DNA of 56,635 nt from Roseburia sp. (GCA_019411365.1 DXQT01000015.1:1-56635), one strand, 5' to 3'. Positions 32,293 through 40,393 are shown, counted from the stretch's first letter. Translations and numbers: made by a program. Notes: generated from the letters alone by a model not told the origin.

Positions 32293-32973
32293 TTATACAT
32301 TTTCCGTATATCTGCAATCCGGGAAACCGGTGCATCCCCAGAACCCGCCAAATCTTCCGTTTCTCTTTTTTAAGGCAAGTCCGCATCGCGGACAGATTTT
32401 CTCCTCTGTCTGTTTTGCAGATGTTCCGCCTGATTCTTTCGCCAGCAACTCAAACACCTGCTGGTTCATACGGCAGTCCGCCAGCGCGCGGTGTGCTCCT
32501 TTTGTTGAGATACCATAGTGTTCCGCCAGATCAGAGAGTCGTCTGTGTTTCCATTCGGGAAAACACAGTTTTGCGATCGCAAGTGTATCTATATAGTCGT
32601 TTGTCAGTGTCTGCCCAAAATATTTTTCGCAGTCCCTGTACAAAAACTTCATATCAAAACCTGCGATATTATGCCCTGCCAACACATCATCCCCGGCAAA
32701 TGCAAGAAATTCCGGTAAGACTTTTTCAAAGGAGCGTGCATTTTCCACCATTTTATCTGATATATTATTCACGCTGCTTGCCGCATAAGGAATTGGTCTG
32801 CCCGGATTTACAAGTTCACTGAACTCGTCCACGATCTTTCCGTTTCTTACTTTTACCGCTGAGATTTCTATCACTTCATCATACAGACTTGATATCCCCG
32901 TGGTTTCAAGATCATAAAGTACATAATCCCGGACATATTCTCTCCGCTGTTTTCCTTTTCTCTTTCCTAACAT
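32293..32973 (-). CDS. DEDD 3'-5' exonuclease with topoisomerase-type zinc finger
   Basis: A 226-residue protein. An N-terminal DnaQ-like exonuclease domain shows ExoI DLETTG (about 20-25), ExoII HNIAGFDMKFL and ExoIII HRALADC, all acidic metal ligands present. After about residue 175 a four-Cys zinc finger (ICPRCGLALKKRNGRFGGFWGCTGFPDC) of the topoisomerase I C-terminal type probably binds single-stranded nucleic acid. The combination suggests a DNA-repair or RNA-trimming exonuclease. The start follows GGAGGACTTTC-ATG. The 68-residue gene follows on the same strand. Confidence 0.9.
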   Translation of the reverse strand: MLGKRKGKQRREYVRDYVLYDLETTGISSLYDEVIEISAVKVRNGKIVDEFSELVNPGRPIPYAASSVNNISDKMVENARSFEKVLPEFLAFAGDDVLAGHNIAGFDMKFLYRDCEKYFGQTLTNDYIDTLAIAKLCFPEWKHRRLSDLAEHYGISTKGAHRALADCRMNQQVFELLAKESGGTSAKQTEEKICPRCGLALKKRNGRFGGFWGCTGFPDCRYTENV

Positions 32974-33018
32974 GAAAGTCCTCCATTCCGGTGACACGCT
33001 TTACAGCTGTCCCATCTT

Positions 33019-33552
33019 TTAAAATTCATATCTGACCACTGCGCAATTTGCCACACCAAATGCGGCGTATTCCTCGTTGGTCATCTCATAAAAATAGGAC
33101 TGCACCACACGCGCGATTCCATTGTGCGCCACGAGAATATAAGTTTTATCCGAAACTGCCACCTCATCTAACAGGTTATAGATTCGCTGTGCCAGATGAA
33201 GCATCGACTCTCCGCCTTCGTAACAATTTACAAACTGTTTTTTGGCTTCCCTGAACTCTGCTCCGTCTCTCGGTGTAGACTCATATTTTCCAAAGTTCTG
33301 TTCTTTTAAACGTGCTTCTTCCCTTGCCGGAATCCCGGTAATCTCTGCGATATGGAGTGCCGTGTCCTTTGCCCGGATCAATGGGGAATAAAGAATCTCA
33401 TCGGCTTTAATTCCCTGTTCTAAGATCTTTTTTCCTGTCTCAATCGCCTGTTTATGTCCAAGTTCCGTGAGTGCAATATCCGTTGCACCGCAGATCTTAT
33501 TTTCCACATTCCAAATTGTCTGTCCATGGCGGACAAAATAAACCTGTCCCAT
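33019..33552 (-). CDS. Histidine phosphatase family protein (phosphoglycerate-mutase-like)
   Basis: A 177-residue phosphatase. The catalytic RHG motif is in VYFVRHGQTIWN at the N terminus, with the second His in LVAHNGIARVV and the usual YSPLIRAKDTALHIA. Members dephosphorylate sugar phosphates or nucleotides; the substrate is unknown. The start at 33552 follows GGAGAATAAA-ATG, and an in-frame ATG overlaps that ribosome site. A perfect short leader hairpin lies just upstream. Confidence 0.9.
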   Translation of the reverse strand: MGQVYFVRHGQTIWNVENKICGATDIALTELGHKQAIETGKKILEQGIKADEILYSPLIRAKDTALHIAEITGIPAREEARLKEQNFGKYESTPRDGAEFREAKKQFVNCYEGGESMLHLAQRIYNLLDEVAVSDKTYILVAHNGIARVVQSYFYEMTNEEYAAFGVANCAVVRYEF

Positions 33553-33570
33553 TTTATTCTCCATTCCTGC

Positions 33571-33595
33571 GTGTGAAAAATCTTATTTTTCACAC
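33571..33595. repeat. Hairpin leader element, copy D (short, perfect)
   Basis: GTGTGAAAAAT-N3-ATTTTTCACAC, identical to the third stem of copy B, located 19 bp ahead of the start of the histidine phosphatase gene and between it and the zinc-ribbon gene. It has no long U-tract on the minus strand, so it is not a standard terminator. Confidence 0.7.
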
Positions 33596-33608
33596 TGACT
33601 CCTTTTTT

Positions 33609-33878
33609 CTATATCCACGCATAATCACCGCCGGTCACTGCAAGTGAAAGCAGCGTATCCATCCGCTCAACCTCTTCTGCTCCTTTTACCACCTGAATCA
33701 GCTTCGCACTTTCTGCTGCCACCGGCATCTCCTCGTCCGGTCCGACTTCCATATCCGGCTCTTCCCCACAATACGGACATACTAGCTGCGGTCCTGTCTG
33801 TAACGCCAAAAACCGGTTTCCACATTCTTTACATTCATAATATCCACACATCTCTGTGCCATCCGGTACATAATACAT
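33609..33878 (-). CDS. Small zinc-ribbon protein
   Basis: An 89-residue protein with a four-Cys ribbon (YECKECGNRF ... VCPYCGEE, residues about 15-39), followed by an acidic region and a helix. This looks like an adaptor or a small nucleic-acid-binding protein; no named family is recognised. The start follows GGGAGGATCAGACA-ATG. It lies 56 bp ahead of the histidine phosphatase gene on the same strand. Confidence 0.72.
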   Translation of the reverse strand: MYYVPDGTEMCGYYECKECGNRFLALQTGPQLVCPYCGEEPDMEVGPDEEMPVAAESAKLIQVVKGAEEVERMDTLLSLAVTGGDYAWI

Positions 33879-33992
33879 TGTCTGATCCTCCCTGTCTGCA
33901 TGTCACTGTTCACTCCCTGTCAGTTAGTCCAGCAACGATCTTATGGCATCAATTTTACCACAAAGCGGTTCCATGTTCCATCCTAAATAAAA

Positions 33993-34035
33993 CCGGGCAA
34001 GACACACCTTTCTTTGTGCATCTCGCCCGCTATCA
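33993..34035. terminator. Hairpin beyond the Rpn-nuclease gene
   Basis: GGGC (near 33995) and GCCC (near 34027) close a stem enclosing ACACA/TGTG pairs. A similar hairpin of the same design lies on the other side of the gene at 35243-35280. Probable terminator; U-tracts are weak. Confidence 0.45.
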
Positions 34036-34071
34036 TTTTCCCTTATTTTGCCACTTATGCAGATTGTCAGA

Positions 34072-35025
34072 TTACATCTCCTTTGTGACTTTTTGTATTT
34101 CTTCCTCTGTAGCTTTCAAAAGTTCTCTCGCCTGTTCAACGGTTCCACCGTTTTCAAGATAATTTTTAATAATTCCAAGACGACCTTCCGATTGTCCTTC
34201 TAGTCTACCTTCTCTTATGCCTTGTTTACGTCCTTCTTCACGTCCTTCTTCTAACCCTTCTTCTCTCGCCTCTTCCTTCCAGACCTTTACAGCTTCATCC
34301 ATATCAAATTCTGTTGCAAACATACCCATTACCTCCGATCCTAAATAAGTTAACTGATCTGTAAGAACTCCTTCCTTGATACATTCACGCACCGCGGTGT
34401 CTATCGCTTCTTTTAATTCACTTCCATTTTTACATAAGTACTTGATTTTATCAACAAAATAACTGTATCCACTTAATAATTTTGTCTGCTGCAATAATTT
34501 AGAGTTCTTTCCGTAGTTAATATTATAGACTTTTACTTTCAGATCAATATTAACTTCCACGCCTTCCGGGAACGCATCTGACAAGTGCATTTCCCAGTAT
34601 TCTTTCTGATTACGGTCTCCATTGTAAAATACCACAAACTCCGGTGCATCCAGTTCTATCCGGCGTTCCTTGTATACGGCATTTGTTGTCATCATCTGAT
34701 TGTATGTCCTACCCAGATACATCAGAAAACGCAGCGGCATATTTTCATTCAATGTAGACTGATGTTCCGTCAAAACAATCACACGTTTTTTTCTGACGCG
34801 AAATGCCAGATCATTTTTCATCTGCCTTGTAAATACATCTTCAATGGTACAGTCTTCTATCTCGCTTTCATCTGTCAGACAATCATCAAATAACGCATTG
34901 TACAACTCCAGCATACCCGATTTTTCTTTAAACAGATACCGGAAAAAAGTATCTTTGTACTTCGTATTGGCATACGTTTTGTCTGCAGTGTTATCTGCAG
35001 ACATCCCATTCATATTTTCACTCAT
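34072..35025 (-). CDS. Rpn-family recombination-promoting nuclease (PD-(D/E)XK)
   Basis: A 317-residue protein of the Rpn/PDDEXK transposase-like family. The N-terminal region DTFFRYLFKEKSGMLELYNALF and the core LAFRVRKKRVIVLTEHQSTLNENMPLRFLMYLGRTY hold the nuclease fold. The C-terminal tail is a charged repeat (EEGLEEGREEGRKQGIREGRLEG) ending in a small helical domain. Such proteins are DNA endonucleases, often variable and present in many copies. The start follows AGGAGAAGAACAT-ATG. It lies between two similar hairpins and upstream of no obvious partner. Confidence 0.85.
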   Translation of the reverse strand: MSENMNGMSADNTADKTYANTKYKDTFFRYLFKEKSGMLELYNALFDDCLTDESEIEDCTIEDVFTRQMKNDLAFRVRKKRVIVLTEHQSTLNENMPLRFLMYLGRTYNQMMTTNAVYKERRIELDAPEFVVFYNGDRNQKEYWEMHLSDAFPEGVEVNIDLKVKVYNINYGKNSKLLQQTKLLSGYSYFVDKIKYLCKNGSELKEAIDTAVRECIKEGVLTDQLTYLGSEVMGMFATEFDMDEAVKVWKEEAREEGLEEGREEGRKQGIREGRLEGQSEGRLGIIKNYLENGGTVEQARELLKATEEEIQKVTKEM

Positions 35026-35242
35026 ATGTTCTTCTCCTGATTGTACGCTAAAATAACCCCATTTACAAATTTAAAATCATAATAATAAATGCCCCAACAT
35101 ACATCTTCCGAAAAATGTAAGTGCAGTTTAACATCATATTGTACACTTGGCAAACAAAAACGTTATTTTGTACAAAAATTTTGAGGTCAAAATATACAGT
35201 GTGCACAAAAATGTGTCATTCAAACTATACAGTATACAAAAA

Positions 35243-35280
35243 TGGGCGATAGCACACACCGTTCTGTGTATTTCGCCCGT
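35243..35280. repeat. Hairpin similar to the one at 33993-34035
   Basis: GGGCGATAGCACACA and its partner TGTGTATTTCGCCC form a hairpin; the right arm differs from the one at 33993 by a few bases, with pairing kept. It lies beyond the fliB stop on the minus strand and so may terminate fliB transcription. The 270-bp gap around it is AT-rich and otherwise featureless apart from loose GTACAAAAAT-like repeats. Confidence 0.45.
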
Positions 35281-35297
35281 TACACTCCTTCTTCTGT

Positions 35298-36473
35298 TTA
35301 TCCCCATAAATTACACAGGTAAATCAGAAATGTCGGAGACAAAACCCCCTCGTCCATTCCAAGCTGCATAATCTTCATAATTTCCTCATTTCCATGTAAA
35401 AATCTGCGGACAACAAATGCAACGATCACATTTCTTATTTCCGCATCCGCTTCGTGTTTCATGGAATATAAAATCAACAGGTGCGCCGCAACTAAATTAC
35501 ATAATACACATGCAAGATAATTTTTTAATAATTTACGGTTCTTCTGGGGCGTAAAAGCAGAACGCATCCAGTTATACACAAGCATGTTTTCCCACTGCTG
35601 TTCATTTTCCTGTGCTGTCCACTCTTCTCTGGCATGATTCCATTCATCAAATGTACATGTCCGGTTTAAATGAAGTAATTGCAATATTTTATCACTGGTA
35701 CCGGATTTATCGGAGAACATTGATCCGAGAATAAATTTTTCATAGGCATTTACCGTTCCACACAGAGACTGGAACTGCTGTTCTCTGTTAACTTTTGTAT
35801 TCTTTATCCCCTGATACATTGCCTGGTAAAACGATGGTTTAAAAAAATGTTCCAGCTTTTCCTCTACTGCTTCAAAATCCTGTTCAGCTATCTGTGAACT
35901 CATTTTTTCTATCGTATAAGCCCCATAAAATTCCCGGAACCACAATGGAAGTTCTGACTTCTGAATAAAATCTGTGATTTCCCCCCTCACTGTAAGATTG
36001 ATCTTCATCACATGATTGTATATAGGAATGTCTTCCATATCTAAATCCGGATCGCGCTCAAACATAAAAGTTATTTTCCCGGATACCTCAAATAACAGGT
36101 GTGCTGCTTTCGGACAACCCAGAAAGATATATTTCTCATCTGTATCATACGACCTTACTGTTTCCCGTGGAAATGTTGCACAGGTACGGCATAGTTTCTT
36201 ATTTCCTTTATTTAGTACAATTTCGCACAACTGGTCTTCATTCAGCATCGGGCACATTCCATCCGTATCCCGCAGCCGCACTATATAACTCTGTAAATCA
36301 GAGTTATATGCTACACCTTTTCTGGCAAATCTTCCAATCTCTCCCCCCATCATCCTGTAATCTTTTAATGTTTTCTCTTCCATTGCTATCATCCATCCCC
36401 CGCAGCAGGTCAATGGGCACTCCGCTCCAATACATGCAAATTCATCGTAAAACATTGTTTTTAACAGATTCAT
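35298..36473 (-). CDS. fliB: Flagellin lysine N-methylase FliB
   Basis: A 391-residue protein of the FliB family that methylates lysines of flagellin. The N terminus carries the Cys-rich YkgJ-like pattern (ECPLTCCGGW, then MCPMLNEDQLCEIV and LCRTCATFPR) expected to bind a metal or Fe-S cluster; the rest is helical. It follows the flagellin gene by 87 bp on the same strand, but a strong hairpin lies in that gap, so fliB expression probably depends on partial read-through. The start follows AGAGGAAAAA-ATG. Confidence 0.9.
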   Translation of the reverse strand: MNLLKTMFYDEFACIGAECPLTCCGGWMIAMEEKTLKDYRMMGGEIGRFARKGVAYNSDLQSYIVRLRDTDGMCPMLNEDQLCEIVLNKGNKKLCRTCATFPRETVRSYDTDEKYIFLGCPKAAHLLFEVSGKITFMFERDPDLDMEDIPIYNHVMKINLTVRGEITDFIQKSELPLWFREFYGAYTIEKMSSQIAEQDFEAVEEKLEHFFKPSFYQAMYQGIKNTKVNREQQFQSLCGTVNAYEKFILGSMFSDKSGTSDKILQLLHLNRTCTFDEWNHAREEWTAQENEQQWENMLVYNWMRSAFTPQKNRKLLKNYLACVLCNLVAAHLLILYSMKHEADAEIRNVIVAFVVRRFLHGNEEIMKIMQLGMDEGVLSPTFLIYLCNLWG

Positions 36474-36489
36474 TTTTTCCTCTTTCTAT

Positions 36490-36529
36490 GAAAAATGCCC
36501 TGGAGCATGATGCCCCGGGACATTTTCAT
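36490..36529 (-). terminator. Terminator between fliC and fliB
   Basis: Minus strand AAAATGTCCCGGGGCA pairs with TGCTCCAGGGCATTTTT over a short loop, with two mismatches and a T-run. It should end most flagellin transcripts before fliB. Confidence 0.7.
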
Positions 36530-36560
36530 GTTGCATATGATAATTACTGTTTTACTAAAA

Positions 36561-38186
36561 TTACTGTAATAAAGAGAGTACACCCTGTGTAGACTGGTTC
36601 GCCTGTGCAAGCATAGACTGACCTGCCTGTGCAAGAATGTTGTTCTTGGAGTACTCAACCATCTCTTCTGCCATATCTGTATCACGGATACGGGACTCTG
36701 CAGTCTGGGTATTCTCTGCTGCTGTATCAAGGTTGCTGATGGTGTGCTCCAGACGGTTCTGGATCGCACCCATTCTACCACGCTGTGCAGATACTTTCTT
36801 GATTGCTGCATCAATGGTATCAGTTGCTTTCTGTGCGCCAGCCTGTGTGCTTAAATCAACTTTGTTGCCATCTACGCCAAGTGCTCTTGCACTCATGTCA
36901 TCGATAGAGAAACTCATGGTCTGACCTTCATTTGCACCAATCTGCAAGGTAATGCCAGCACCAGAAGATACACTGTCATAACCAGCTTGCCCCCACATAG
37001 CATCTGTACTTCCAAGACCAGCTCCGGCGGTGCCAGCACCCATTGTAATATCAGTCACAGTTGATGCGCCACTGGTTGCAAATAAAGTATTTGGCTCATC
37101 TGGTGTATTTCCACTTAATTTAACATCAAAGTCGAATCCTGCCGTTTTAAGAACATCTTCTAAATCTTCTGCCGTATATTCTTTGCCTGCTGCAAGATGA
37201 ATTGTATATTCACCTGCTGTTACCGCATTTGCTCCATCAATTTCAATTGCTGTATTTGTCTCTACTTCTTCTTTGCCTGCTGCCTTATCAAATTTGAATT
37301 TAAATACAGTATCATTGAACTCTGCTCCATACTTATTTGCCGTAAATGAAATTGTATCTGCACCAACAAATCCAGTTACTGTTCCTTCATCAGATACTGC
37401 CTTCACACCACCGGCTGTTACAGTTCCGGCAGTTGTGTCTGCATCTGCATTAAAAATACCATTCTTTAAAGATACTTTCACTTCAGCCGGTGCACCCGTT
37501 GCAGAACTGTCTTCCTGTTTTGCATTTGCGATCAAGTCATCAATTTCGTCCTGTGTATATACCTTATTTTTCGAAAGATTTAAAGTTAATGTCTTTCCAT
37601 CAGCAGCCCAGATAGCAGTCTCCTGACCTGCCTTTGTTGTTGTGGCAGCTGCTGTTGCTACTTTAATACCTTTCACGTTAGATGTTACAAGTGCACCGTC
37701 TAATGTTGCATCTACAACACCAAACTTCGGACCTGACCCGGTTGAAGATGTACTTCCACTCTGAGAACCATCCAGCAGCTTCATCGTGTTGAACTCTGTT
37801 GTCTCAGAAATTCTTGTCAGCTCTTCCTGTAACTGGGAAACCTCGTTCTGTACTGCCTCGCGGTCGTCATCTGTCTCTGTACCGTTGGCTGCCTGTACGG
37901 ATAACTCTCTCATTCTCTGTAAGATAGAGTGGGATTCATTTAATGCGCCCTCAGCGGTCTGGATTAAAGAGATACCATCCTGTGCATTGTCAGATGCTTT
38001 ATTTAAACCGCGGATCTGGCTTCTCATCTTCTCAGAAATAGAAAGTCCTGCTGCATCATCTGCTGCACGGTTGATCTTGTAACCGGAAGATAACTTCTCT
38101 GATGATTTTGCCTGCATTCCTGTTGTAACACCTAAATTTCTGTTCGCATTCATTGCGGACATGTTGTGCTGTACTACCATTGCCAT
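36561..38186 (-). CDS. fliC: Flagellin
   Basis: A 541-residue flagellin. The conserved N-terminal D0/D1 region ([19 protein letters not shown], then [21 protein letters not shown], to about 145) and C-terminal D1/D0 region (about 455-541, ending [14 protein letters not shown]) flank a long variable, Ala/Thr/Gly-rich central domain that forms the filament surface. No signal peptide, as expected for flagellar export. The start follows ACGGAGGTAAATATT-ATG. It lies downstream of csrA; no good sigma-A or sigma-28 promoter is visible in the 162-bp gap, whose leader instead holds CsrA-like sites. Transcription may therefore come from upstream of csrA. Confidence 0.96.
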   Translation of the reverse strand: MAMVVQHNMSAMNANRNLGVTTGMQAKSSEKLSSGYKINRAADDAAGLSISEKMRSQIRGLNKASDNAQDGISLIQTAEGALNESHSILQRMRELSVQAANGTETDDDREAVQNEVSQLQEELTRISETTEFNTMKLLDGSQSGSTSSTGSGPKFGVVDATLDGALVTSNVKGIKVATAAATTTKAGQETAIWAADGKTLTLNLSKNKVYTQDEIDDLIANAKQEDSSATGAPAEVKVSLKNGIFNADADTTAGTVTAGGVKAVSDEGTVTGFVGADTISFTANKYGAEFNDTVFKFKFDKAAGKEEVETNTAIEIDGANAVTAGEYTIHLAAGKEYTAEDLEDVLKTAGFDFDVKLSGNTPDEPNTLFATSGASTVTDITMGAGTAGAGLGSTDAMWGQAGYDSVSSGAGITLQIGANEGQTMSFSIDDMSARALGVDGNKVDLSTQAGAQKATDTIDAAIKKVSAQRGRMGAIQNRLEHTISNLDTAAENTQTAESRIRDTDMAEEMVEYSKNNILAQAGQSMLAQANQSTQGVLSLLQ

Positions 38187-38204
38187 AATATTTACCTCCG
38201 TGTG

Positions 38205-38251
38205 ATAAAAAATGTGTTCTGCCGTTGCCCGGCATCCGGGAATCCTTTCCC
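38205..38251 (-). promoter_or_regulatory. Candidate CsrA-binding leader of fliC
   Basis: On the minus strand the leader has a hairpin GGGAA-AGGA-TTCCC (38238-38251) presenting GGA in the loop, then a second hairpin-like CCCGG/CCGGG, and the Shine-Dalgarno ACGGAGG (38205-38211), itself an ANGGA site. One hairpin site plus one site over the ribosome site is the layout of the CsrA-repressed hag leader in Bacillus subtilis. Binding is inferred. Confidence 0.6.
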
Positions 38252-38348
38252 TTTTTTTCCGTGATATGCGGAAATTTTTCTTAATTTTTAAGATATACGT
38301 CTTAAAAAGATTTATAATAAGCCCGACCCCTAGGTTAGCCTGACCTTA

Positions 38349-38609
38349 TTACCTTGCTTCTTCTGATCTGCTGCGGCGCTCCCTCATCAGAATTGCAGCG
38401 ATCTCTTTCTGTGCCTGTTCCGAAATGCCCTGTTCCTTATAGTAGTGAGTACGGTTGCTTTTTCTTTCTGCAGAACTGCGCGCAATGTTCATCTCTCTCG
38501 GTGCATCCACCAGAAGATGAATGTTATTTGCAGAACCGCCGGAAAAAACGACCCTGATGTTTTCACCGATGTCAATATAGTCACCAGGCTTTAACGTTAA
38601 CTTGAGCAT
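38349..38609 (-). CDS. csrA: CsrA-family translational regulator
   Basis: An 86-residue protein starting MLKLTLKPGDYIDIGENIRVVF, the beta-sheet core of CsrA/RsmA, which binds GGA motifs in mRNA leaders. Arg44, one of the two key RNA-contact residues, is present (NIAR44); the other, Arg6, is Leu here. The C-terminal half (RKSNRTHYYKEQGISEQAQKEIAAILMRERRSR) is longer and more basic than usual. Two AGGGA motifs lie in its own leader. It is directly upstream of flagellin and its 5' region abuts the left inverted repeat at 38651, so its promoter is expected beyond that repeat. Confidence 0.85.
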   Translation of the reverse strand: MLKLTLKPGDYIDIGENIRVVFSGGSANNIHLLVDAPREMNIARSSAERKSNRTHYYKEQGISEQAQKEIAAILMRERRSRSEEAR

Positions 38610-38650
38610 ATAATCTGTTTTCCTCCCTGATTATCTGTTTCTCCCTGAAT

Positions 38651-38678
38651 GCAACATTCCATATAAAATGTTGCGTTT
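38651..38678. repeat. Left inverted repeat (IR-L) of the recombinase-bounded segment
   Basis: A 28-bp site with recombinase-core layout: GCAACATT, 8-bp centre CCATATAA, then AATGTTGCGTTT. It matches the reverse complement of 39365-39392 at 27 of 28 bases; the only difference is in the first base of the centre. It is not followed by a T-run on the minus strand. Confidence 0.85.
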
Positions 38679-38714
38679 ACAGGCTTGCGGTATTTTCCGC
38701 AGAAAGGAGTCATT

Positions 38715-39293
38715 ATGGGTACAACACAGCCGATCCGTGACAAGGACGAACTAAAAAATTTCATTGCATATTACGAGGTTGCACATCCGAATATCCGCAA
38801 CTATACGATGATCATTCTTGGGCTCTACACCGCATTGCGCATCAGTGATGTATTGAATTTAAAATGGAAAGATGTGTATTATTTTGAGAAAGACTGTTTC
38901 TTAGATCATCTTCTGATCCATGAACAGAAAACAGGAAAGGTCAATGAGATTGCCTTAAATTCACACGTTATCAAAGCACTGGACTGTTACCGGAAAACAA
39001 GAAAACCTGACGCGGAGGATTATATTTTTTCAAAACTCACCACACCTGCGCATCCGCTCTGCCGCTCCCAGGCATATCGTATTGTACGCAGAGCAGCGGA
39101 CGAAACCTTATGCGAAACGCATGTCAGCTGTCATTCGCTCCGCAAGACGTTTGGCTATCATGCATGGAAACAGGGAATTTCGCCGGTTCTTCTGATGGAT
39201 CTGTATAATCATTCCTCGTTTTATATCACAAAGCGTTATCTGGGAATTTCTCAGGACGAGCGGGACAGTATTTTTCATACCATTAATTTCTGA
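38715..39293 (+). CDS. Tyrosine recombinase of FimB/FimE size
   Basis: A 193-residue integrase-family protein that is nearly all catalytic domain. Active-site residues: Arg in TALRISDVLNLKW, Lys in the beta-hairpin (EQKTGKVNEI), HSLRKTFGYHAW (HxxR), YNHSS (second His) and the nucleophile Tyr in TKRYLGIS. There is no N-terminal SAM-like domain, as in the fimbrial switch recombinases FimB and FimE, which invert a promoter. The start follows AAAGGAGTCATT-ATG. The gene is enclosed by the 28-bp inverted repeats at 38651 and 39365 and lies head-to-head with csrA-fliC, so it is a strong candidate for a flagellin phase-variation invertase. Confidence 0.9.
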   Translation: MGTTQPIRDKDELKNFIAYYEVAHPNIRNYTMIILGLYTALRISDVLNLKWKDVYYFEKDCFLDHLLIHEQKTGKVNEIALNSHVIKALDCYRKTRKPDAEDYIFSKLTTPAHPLCRSQAYRIVRRAADETLCETHVSCHSLRKTFGYHAWKQGISPVLLMDLYNHSSFYITKRYLGISQDERDSIFHTINF

Positions 39294-39322
39294 ACGGATT
39301 TAAAAAAATTTAGATTTTGGGG

Positions 39323-39349
39323 TTAAGTTTCTTTTTGTTCTGCCGAAAT
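39323..39349 (+). promoter_or_regulatory. Sigma-28-type promoter inside the inverted-repeat segment
   Basis: TTAAGTTT (39323-39330), 11 bp, GCCGAAAT (39342-39349) matches the flagellar sigma-28 consensus TAAAGTTT-N11-GCCGATAA with exact spacing and three mismatches. It points rightward across IR-R, only 15 bp away, into a hairpin followed by six T. If the segment inverts, it would point across IR-L into csrA and fliC. Confidence 0.65.
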
Positions 39350-39364
39350 AATAATTGCAAATAA

Positions 39365-39392
39365 AAACGCAACATTTTATATGAAATGTTGC
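39365..39392. repeat. Right inverted repeat (IR-R), also an intrinsic terminator on the plus strand
   Basis: AAACGCAACATT and AATGTTGCGTTT form perfect 12-bp arms around an 8-bp centre; the 28-bp core is the inverted match of IR-L. On the plus strand the hairpin is followed by TTTTTTATTT, so in the present orientation it ends both the recombinase transcript and any transcript from the internal sigma-28 promoter. Confidence 0.85.
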
Positions 39393-39436
39393 GTTTTTTA
39401 TTTATTATGGCATAACTTTAAATTTATTATGTGTTA

Positions 39437-39465
39437 TTGTTTGAATTATCAGACTTTGTTATAAT
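39437..39465 (+). promoter_or_regulatory. Promoter of the DUF6062 gene
   Basis: TTGTTT (39437-39442), 17 bp, TATAAT (39460-39465), 50 bp ahead of the start codon and outside the invertible segment. Confidence 0.6.
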
Positions 39466-39514
39466 TCTTATAAATAAAGAAGTGGATCAACCAGTCAAAG
39501 GAGTCATAGATCAT

Positions 39515-40285
39515 ATGAAAGAAAATATTGCAACCATCCCTTTAATCAAAGCATTCAACGCCAAAGACGAATGCCCTTTTTGCAATTTAGAGCGCGAAGC
39601 CGAGCAGCATGCGGTCTCATTTATTTTAGGTTCCGCCTATATGGAGGATGATATCCGTGAAAAGACAGATGCAACCGGATTCTGCCGCCATCACTTTAAA
39701 ATGATGTACGATTACGGCAACCGACTTGGAAATGCATTGATCTTAAGCACGCATTTGAAGAAACTGAATCAGGAACTCGCAAAAGAAATGTCCGATTTTG
39801 CCCCAGGCAAATCAAGTCTGTTAAAGCGCATGAAGCGCACCGATGCAACCTCCGAACATGAACCGCAGACTGCGCTTGGTGCATGGATCTCCAAAAAGAC
39901 GACAGACTGCTATGTCTGCGATCATTTCCGTAAAATCTACGGCAGATATCTGGATACCTTTTTCGACCTGTATCTGAAAAATGAAGAATTCCGCCAGCTT
40001 TTTGAAGAGAGCAAAGGCTTTTGCCTGCCTCATTTCGGAGATCTGATTGAGACTGCGGAAAACAAATTAAACGATACGCAGAAAAAGGAGTTTTACCCGA
40101 AGGCATTTGCACTGATGCAGGAAAATATGGAACGTCTGCAAAAAGAAGTCGCATGGTTTGTAGAAAAAAATGACTACCGGAACAAAGATAAAGACTGGGG
40201 AAATTCCGCAGACAGTATTCAGCGCGGCATGCAGAAATGTGCCGGCGGCTATCCGGCAGATGAAGTGTTCCGGGCAAAGTTGTAA
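39515..40285 (+). CDS. DUF6062 family Cys/His-rich protein
   Basis: A 256-residue soluble protein with paired Cys/His clusters: ECPFCNLE (C20, C23), GFCRHH, DCYVCDHF and GFCLPHFGD. The spacing suggests two structural metal sites in a duplicated helical fold. It matches the DUF6062 family; its function is not known. The start at 39515 follows AAAGGAG by 11 bp; the frame is open upstream but that part has no ribosome site. It has its own promoter and is followed by a strong terminator. Confidence 0.78.
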   Translation: MKENIATIPLIKAFNAKDECPFCNLEREAEQHAVSFILGSAYMEDDIREKTDATGFCRHHFKMMYDYGNRLGNALILSTHLKKLNQELAKEMSDFAPGKSSLLKRMKRTDATSEHEPQTALGAWISKKTTDCYVCDHFRKIYGRYLDTFFDLYLKNEEFRQLFEESKGFCLPHFGDLIETAENKLNDTQKKEFYPKAFALMQENMERLQKEVAWFVEKNDYRNKDKDWGNSADSIQRGMQKCAGGYPADEVFRAKL

Positions 40286-40301
40286 ACTGAGGTCTTTTGG
40301 G

Positions 40302-40326
40302 TTCATGGAACGTAATTTCCAATGAA
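40302..40326. repeat. Short palindromic repeat with conserved ACGTAATTTCC loop, copy 1
   Basis: TTCATGGAACGTAATTTCC followed by AATGAA; the arms TTCATGGA/TCCAATGAA pair with one bulge. The same sequence with compensating stem changes occurs at 56558-56582. Confidence 0.65.
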
Positions 40327-40328
40327 TC

Positions 40329-40393
40329 AAAAAAGGCATAATGATTCAGGCGAAAAACATTCCTTGTCTTCCCTAAATCATTATGCCTTTTTT
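40329..40393. terminator. Long bidirectional terminator
   Basis: AAAAAAGGCATAATGATT (40329-40346) pairs along its full length with AATCATTATGCCTTTTTT (40376-40393). It separates the convergent DUF6062 and ybaB genes and serves both. Confidence 0.85.

Noticed and set aside
35085..35245. Loose GTACAAAAAT/GTATACAAAAATG repeats in the gap before the Rpn gene
   Set aside because: Similarity is short and AT-driven with no regular period; not reported as a repeat array.
38651..39392. Inverted repeats considered only as two ordinary terminators
   Set aside because: The left copy has no U-tract on the minus strand and sits in a 5' region, and the two sites match 27/28 in inverted orientation; terminator function is kept only for the right copy.
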